From Paramoeba atlantica (Eukaryota; Discosea): a stretch of DNA of 64,000 bases. Made by a program: the position numbers and the translations under genes. Position 1 is the stretch's first letter. The number at the start of each line of letters is the position of its first letter. This document shows positions 59,985 to 64,000 of the stretch, piece after piece. Under the pieces are notes generated by a model. The model ran no database searches and had not been told where the DNA came from. It saw only the letters and a program-made list of their open reading frames with translations. The DNA is taken from the NCBI GenBank assembly GCA_977017575.1, contig CDRNVI010000002.1:682001-746000 (forward strand). The letters are read 5' to 3'.

Positions 59985-60170
59985 GAAGAAAGTAAATGTT
60001 GAGGTAAAGTCGAAGGGAGAAGTTTTAGGTGATAAAGTAAGCGAAGGAAGTGGAAATAAAGGATGTTTGTCAGAAATCGTCGTTTGCGGAGTTTGAAATG
60101 GTATTGTTTCGTGTTGTAGTGGAAACTATCGTGTATGGTAAAATCTGTAAACTTCTTTTTGTTTGTAAGC
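59985..60170. other. RACK1 3' flank
   Basis: Purine-rich (GAAGAAAGTAAATG, GGAAGTGGAAATAAAGG) directly after the stop. No gene is seen. Confidence 0.3.
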
Positions 60171-60454
60171 GACGCAGCGATTAATCCCTGCAGTGTCCCA
60201 GTTACTGATTCATACCCAGTACTTCATGGACCTGCAGTTTCATAGCTTGCGGAGATTTATTGATCAGCGGTTTATACATGTGTCTACTTTTCACGCTTCA
60301 AGAAAATTACATGGAGAAGTATACCATGACTAGTACTTTCGTTTGAACCCACCCATGTTGCGAGAAAGCAAGTGTGTGATGCTCGGCACTTGGGACCGCA
60401 GAGAGGATTTGATCTCACGAACGACTCTCCAGAGCGAGTGGACCTATCCCTTTC
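60171..60454 (+). pseudogene. Duplicated 5' end of the gene at 61300
   Basis: GACGCAGCGATTAATCCCTG and the next 80 bases match 61065-61160 almost exactly. Further on, TTTGAACCCACC...GCAAGTGTGTGATGCTC and CTCACGAACGACTCTCCAGAGCG are diverged copies of the start of the 61300 gene. The copy breaks off at the LINE fragment at about 60455. Confidence 0.7.
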
Positions 60455-60459
60455 TATGA

Positions 60460-60945
60460 CAATACGCATTTGTTTTTAAACCCAAAATCCCCGCCCAGTT
60501 CGCGAGCGCTATTGAAGGCATTTTCGAGGTCCACCGCTGCTGTGACATCCTGTGGTCTGTCGCTGAAATGGTCGTGCGCCTCATGGACGATGTGCTCAGA
60601 CTGGGTGCTTCGGACCCCAAAATTATAGGCCTTGTAAAAAGGTGGGCAGGTGTTCATGCACCCTTTCGAGGGTGAGAAGACCTGCCACCTTCAAAAGCAG
60701 GCCTCCATGGCGATGGGGCGATATGTGGAGTGATGTCCCGAGTGATTCGCTCAGTTTGGAGAACATCTGCAGTAAATAGTTCACTCAGAGAGGGTAGGGT
60801 CAAAATCGTCAGGATGCCATGAATAATTCGAGTAATGCAGTCCCGGTGGCCGTCCTCCATAAGGATTGAAACCAGCAGCTCTTTGGTGCTAAGCCAGACT
60901 TGGCCAGCTGCTTGATCCCCACTCAGTATTCCCTTGCCGTAATAC
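60460..60945 (-). pseudogene. Decayed LINE E-like RT fragment
   Basis: Minus-strand pieces read MEDGHRDCITRIIHGI (LINE E: MEDGPRECITWIIHGI), then FGVRSTQSEHIVHEAHDHF and TAAVDLENAFNSA (LINE E: VAADLENAFNSI). There are at least one frameshift and several small deletions. It lies between the two copies of the duplicated gene 5' end. Confidence 0.75.
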
Positions 60946-60977
60946 GTAAGCTAGTAGTATAAACTACTGCACTCCCT

Positions 60978-61018
60978 AGCTATCTGTCACCAATTTTCGG
61001 GAAAGGTGACAGATAACT
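60978..61018. mobile_element. Minimal C-tipped MITE hairpin
   Basis: AGCTATCTGTCACC and GGTGACAGATAACT form a 14-bp hairpin with one mismatch around ATTTTCGGGAAA. Its ends match the family at 21177-21245. Confidence 0.6.
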
Positions 61019-61299
61019 GAGTTTTTACCAATTCGTACTTCCTCTGCACTTCCAAAGTTGAAATGACGCAGCGATTAATCCCTGCAGTGTCCCAGTTACT
61101 GATTCATACCCAGTACTTCATGGACTTGCAGTTTCATAGCTTGCGGAGATTTATTAATCACACCCATAGGGTTTGTATCTACTGTAATTTGTATCTCCTT
61201 TAATAATACATATCCTTTGTGTTATCCAAAACTCAACGAGGCATGACGTTCCTTACACTTTTCATTTGAACTCACCAATGCCACAAGAAGGCAAGTCCT

Positions 61300-62400
61300 A
61301 TGACTGCATGCGTGATGCTCCAAACATTAGACAACAGCGAGGACAGTGACTTCACGAGCGACTCACTCGAGCGGGTCGACGCTGTGCTGTACAGCACTAC
61401 CGACACCTCCGAGCTCTTCGCGCAGGCCCGTTCACGGCCGTTCGAATGGGAAGCGACAAATGTACCGGAGGCCAATGCCCATCAACCTCTATGCTACGTG
61501 CGCTGGCTGCACGGTGGTGAGGGGTGGACCACCGATACAGTGGGACTACTGTCCGATGAGCAACGAGAACTCACGCGTCGAACCGACTTATGTTCCCATC
61601 GGGTCTCAAACAAGCGGCGTGATACGACTTCGTTTTCCCAGTGTCTGTTGAGATTTAAAAAATACTCCCCGGAGAGGGACAACGTGGAAAACCCAAAATG
61701 TGGAATTACTTCCGAATCCACCGCCGAGGAGCTTTCTCAGTATCAAGTGACGCAGTGGGTACGTTCCAGGAAGTTACCAAGCGTGGACTCCGAGAACCGC
61801 GGTGCAATGTTTACTCCGCGACTCAACGGAGTCGATTTTTCCCCAACCGGGGAGATCTTGTTTCACTGCTCCACAGACTCCTTGTTGGACTTTCACACCT
61901 TGCCTTACCGTGACCTCCCCAAGGATGTGCGCCACACGCAAGAAAGTCAGATTCTTTCACACATCCGAGACAGCGTCATTCAGACAGCCGTGACCCCGCG
62001 GTATCGCCTGGGACTGGAGCTTCTCCAGGGACGTTATGAGCGCTTTTGTCGTTTGCCACGTGATGTAGCGGATGCCTGCGCGGAGAGCTTAATTTCACAA
62101 TATGACGCTTTTCCTACGCCAGAGTTCCTGTTGGGCTGTGCAGCCTCTGAAGGCATCGTGGAGGATTCTCCGGAACGTCTCAAGGGGGTTAAACGAAGGA
62201 AAGTGAAAGCAAAAAGCGTCAAAAGAAATGGGTACAATGAACAAACAAGTTCCTATGACGCTGCATCAGCATTCGCCTTTTTGTCCCCACTTGATTTTAA
62301 GTTACCCGATGAGAGGTTAGCTCGGTACGATAAAAAGTGGAGCAATTTTTGTCGAACTCGCAGGCAACTTCCCGTAGGCAAGGACCTAATGAAGTTGTGA
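61300..62400 (+). CDS. Unrecognised 366-residue protein
   Basis: The frame opens at ATG 61300 and has host-like codon use. The first 50 residues are acidic. The middle contains WLHGGEGWTTD and VDFSPTGEILFHCS, and the end is basic (LKGVKRRKVKAKSVKRN near 300, KKWSNFCRTRRQLP at the tail), possibly nuclear. The FSPTGEILFHCS segment could be a single propeller blade, but no repeat series is visible. Its 5' end is duplicated at 60171-60454. Function is unknown. Confidence 0.7.
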   Translation: MTACVMLQTLDNSEDSDFTSDSLERVDAVLYSTTDTSELFAQARSRPFEWEATNVPEANAHQPLCYVRWLHGGEGWTTDTVGLLSDEQRELTRRTDLCSHRVSNKRRDTTSFSQCLLRFKKYSPERDNVENPKCGITSESTAEELSQYQVTQWVRSRKLPSVDSENRGAMFTPRLNGVDFSPTGEILFHCSTDSLLDFHTLPYRDLPKDVRHTQESQILSHIRDSVIQTAVTPRYRLGLELLQGRYERFCRLPRDVADACAESLISQYDAFPTPEFLLGCAASEGIVEDSPERLKGVKRRKVKAKSVKRNGYNEQTSSYDAASAFAFLSPLDFKLPDERLARYDKKWSNFCRTRRQLPVGKDLMKL

Positions 62401-62431
62401 AGTGTCCATTGCACGCACAATTAATATTTTT

Positions 62432-62485
62432 ACCCTTTGCCTGACCCTCTCACCTACAACACCCTCTCCATCACACTGCAGCTGT
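62432..62485 (+). promoter_or_regulatory. Pyrimidine-rich stretch with CTGCAG
   Basis: TACCCTTTGCCTGACCCTCTC and the following C/T-rich bases end in CACTGCAG at about 62482. This is a candidate trans-splice acceptor for the next gene. Confidence 0.35.
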
Positions 62486-62726
62486 ACCCTGAAATGCAGT
62501 GTATCATCCGAGGTCTTAATTTTTTGCTAAAAACCTTCCCCACACACCGAAAAATGACATCGTGCGTTTCGCTCTTAAAACCCTGGAATAGATTTTAACA
62601 TCTGTGGTACACACGAAAATGTTAGCTTTAACCACCGATTTCTCCAGGACTTTACTTCACACATCCCTTTTCTCAACTTCCCCACCTAAAAGCCCTCTTT
62701 TTACCCCTTTCCCCTTTTTCCCCACC

Positions 62727-63461
62727 ATGCCACCTCCCCACCACCCCCACCCCACCCTCTCCCCTTTTCTTCTCCTCCTCCTCCTCCTCCCCCTCCCCCC
62801 CCTCCCCTCCTCCGACCCCTCCGACGACACCCCGTCCCTCTCCCTCTACCACGACCCCTACTCCAGCCCCCACACCTCCTTTGGGGCCTACACCCCCGAC
62901 CCCTTGCCCTCCCCCTTCCACGACCCCCTCGACACCCACCTACGCGAGAGCAACACCTCCTCCTCCCCCTACCCCCCCTCCTCCTCCCCCTACCCCCCAT
63001 CGTACTCGTACTCGTCTTCCTCCCGTTCCTCCCCCCCTCGCTTCCGTGCGGAGGACCCCACGGAGGAGCGTGACAGCGCCCACGAGTGGAACCTCGACGC
63101 GTGCTGCGCCTCCCTCCCGCGCCCCGTGCGCTGGCTGCTGTGCCCGCTCGTGCTGTTCTACTGCTGGGCGCGCTGGGACCGGGTCTGGTACAGCTGGTGG
63201 AACTCCCCCGGGACGTACGGCACCCGGCCCGGGGGGGAGATCTACGACGGGCCGCGGCCCGATACGTGGGGCCCCGGGGCGGAGGTCCCGGATAGGACGG
63301 GGAGTGGGGCGGGGAGGGGAGGGGGGGAGAAAGGGGGTGGGGGAGAGGGGGGGGAAGGGGGGGGGGTGTATAGGGTGAGGGGAGGGCGTGGGGAGGGGGA
63401 GGGGGGGAGGTACGGTACACCGCCGTCGTTTGCGAGATGGCCGATGCCGGAGATGGGGTGA
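62727..63461 (+). CDS. Unrecognised low-complexity membrane protein
   Basis: I chose ATG 62727, which has a good ACC context and is directly followed by a signal-like core (LSPFLLLLLLLPLPPLP). The 244-residue product has a P/S/Y-rich lumenal-type region, a short conserved-looking stretch with cysteines (WNLDACCASLPRPVRWLLC) that runs into a hydrophobic helix (PLVLFYCWARW), and a glycine/glutamate-rich tail. An in-frame ATG at 62619 would extend it. Base use flips from C-rich (62650-63060) to G-rich (63290-63430) on the coding strand. No family is recognised. Confidence 0.55.
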   Translation: MPPPHHPHPTLSPFLLLLLLLPLPPLPSSDPSDDTPSLSLYHDPYSSPHTSFGAYTPDPLPSPFHDPLDTHLRESNTSSSPYPPSSSPYPPSYSYSSSSRSSPPRFRAEDPTEERDSAHEWNLDACCASLPRPVRWLLCPLVLFYCWARWDRVWYSWWNSPGTYGTRPGGEIYDGPRPDTWGPGAEVPDRTGSGAGRGGGEKGGGGEGGEGGGVYRVRGGRGEGEGGRYGTPPSFARWPMPEMG

Positions 63462-63472
63462 TGGGGAAGGGA

Positions 63473-63497
63473 TGTGTGTGTGTGTGTGTGTGTGTGT
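63473..63497 (+). repeat. (TG)12 microsatellite
   Basis: A run of TG in the 3' flank of the preceding gene. Confidence 0.9.
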
Positions 63498-63616
63498 CGA
63501 GTTTAGGGTCAAGTTAGGGTTGATTGAAAAAGGAGAGGATAGGTGAAGGGGTATTGGGAAAGAGGTTTGCAGGGAACCGGTTGAAAAATTTTGATTTCTT
63601 AGAAATTTTAAGAATT

Positions 63617-63638
63617 CGTTTTTTTCTTTGCTACACAG
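63617..63638 (+). promoter_or_regulatory. Likely trans-splice acceptor for eEFSec
   Basis: TCGTTTTTTTCTTTGCTACACAG ends at 63638, 74 bases before the ATG. Confidence 0.5.
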
Positions 63639-63711
63639 AGAAAAAGGGTATGTCGGAAAGATGTCGAGCACTTCAGAGTTATGGATGTAAAAAAAGTAAG
63701 ATGGAAAAGTA

Positions 63712-64000
63712 ATGCCGAAGCTGCACAACATAAATGTGGGGATACTGGGTCACGTTGACAGTGGAAAGACCACTCTGGCGAAGGCTTTAAGCACTGTGAG
63801 TAGCACCGCATGCTTTGACAAGCATCCCCAAAGTAAGGAGCGAGGTATAACTATCGACTTGGGATTTAGTTCTTTTTCCTTACCGCTTACGTGCTCGTCA
63901 GGTGATACAACGGACGGTGATCGCATTCAATTTACCTTAGTAGATTGCCCAGGACACTCCAGCTTGATTCGCACGGTTGTCGGAGGTGCGAACATAATTG
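63712..64000 (+). CDS. EEFSEC: Selenocysteine elongation factor eEFSec, N-terminal part
   Basis: ATG at 63712, open to the window end (96 codons). The GTPase start reads NINVGILGHVDSGKTTLAKA, then STACFDKHPQSKERGITIDL, LGFSSF and LVDCPGHSSLIRTVVGGA. The DKxPQSxERGITxDLGFSSF block separates eEFSec from eEF1A and EF-Tu. It delivers Sec-tRNA to UGA codons with a SECIS element, so selenoproteins should exist in this organism. Truncated by the window edge. Confidence 0.95.
   Translation, partial: MPKLHNINVGILGHVDSGKTTLAKALSTVSSTACFDKHPQSKERGITIDLGFSSFSLPLTCSSGDTTDGDRIQFTLVDCPGHSSLIRTVVGGANII

Noticed and set aside
1-64000. CRISPR arrays or bacterial origin
   Set aside because: The repeats lack spacer architecture, and the genes are eukaryotic (RACK1, THADA, eEFSec).

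Overview
The window looks like nuclear DNA of a euglenozoan flagellate (kinetoplastid or diplonemid grade). Three observations support this. All eleven host genes I can defend lie on the + strand and have no introns. Many are preceded by a pyrimidine tract ending in AG, as expected of trans-splice acceptors. Four retroelement 5' ends carry TGTACCTTGTTG, in its longest form AGTTTCTGTACCTTGTTG, which resembles the 3' end of euglenozoan spliced leaders (recalled Trypanosoma form: AGTTTCTGTACTATATTG). The species cannot be named from sequence alone. An N-terminal eEFSec at the right edge implies selenoprotein synthesis.

1-14 kb is a nest of retroelements. A minus-strand LINE (LINE C, 12058 down to 826) is split by a 7.65 kb insertion (1062-8709) with a 13-bp target duplication, a spliced-leader relic at its 5' end and an (AAC)8 tail. 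The insertion holds two copies of a GC-rich repeat family. One copy is itself interrupted by a 498-bp element with a 7-bp target duplication. The other is interrupted by a second minus-strand LINE (LINE A) with an intact 1614-residue ORF. Seven copies of a covarying RNA stem-loop occur in these elements. A structured 0.6 kb spacer separates the two ORF regions of LINE C.

14-47 kb is mostly repeat DNA with two clear host genes: mitochondrial IF2 and a CDP-alcohol phosphotransferase. The rest holds two head-to-tail plus-strand LINEs (LINE E with a 147/148-bp 5' minisatellite, then LINE B), hAT-like and Merlin-like transposase remnants, a Tc1/mariner-type transposase, an intact 707-residue DDE transposase with unusual architecture, foldback elements and MITEs, and hairpin-rich tandem arrays.

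47.5-64 kb is a compact plus-strand gene cluster: VID27-like, THADA/Trm732-like, farnesyl diphosphate synthase, EFM7-like methyltransferase, a small basic protein, RACK1, two unrecognised genes and eEFSec. It is broken only by decayed LINE pieces near 57-58 kb and 60.5-60.9 kb. Several of these genes act in translation or its modification (RACK1 on the 40S subunit, THADA on tRNA, EFM7 on eEF1A, eEFSec for selenocysteine). The shared strand fits a polycistronic unit rather than a functional operon. All coordinates and motifs were read by eye; no search or folding program was run.
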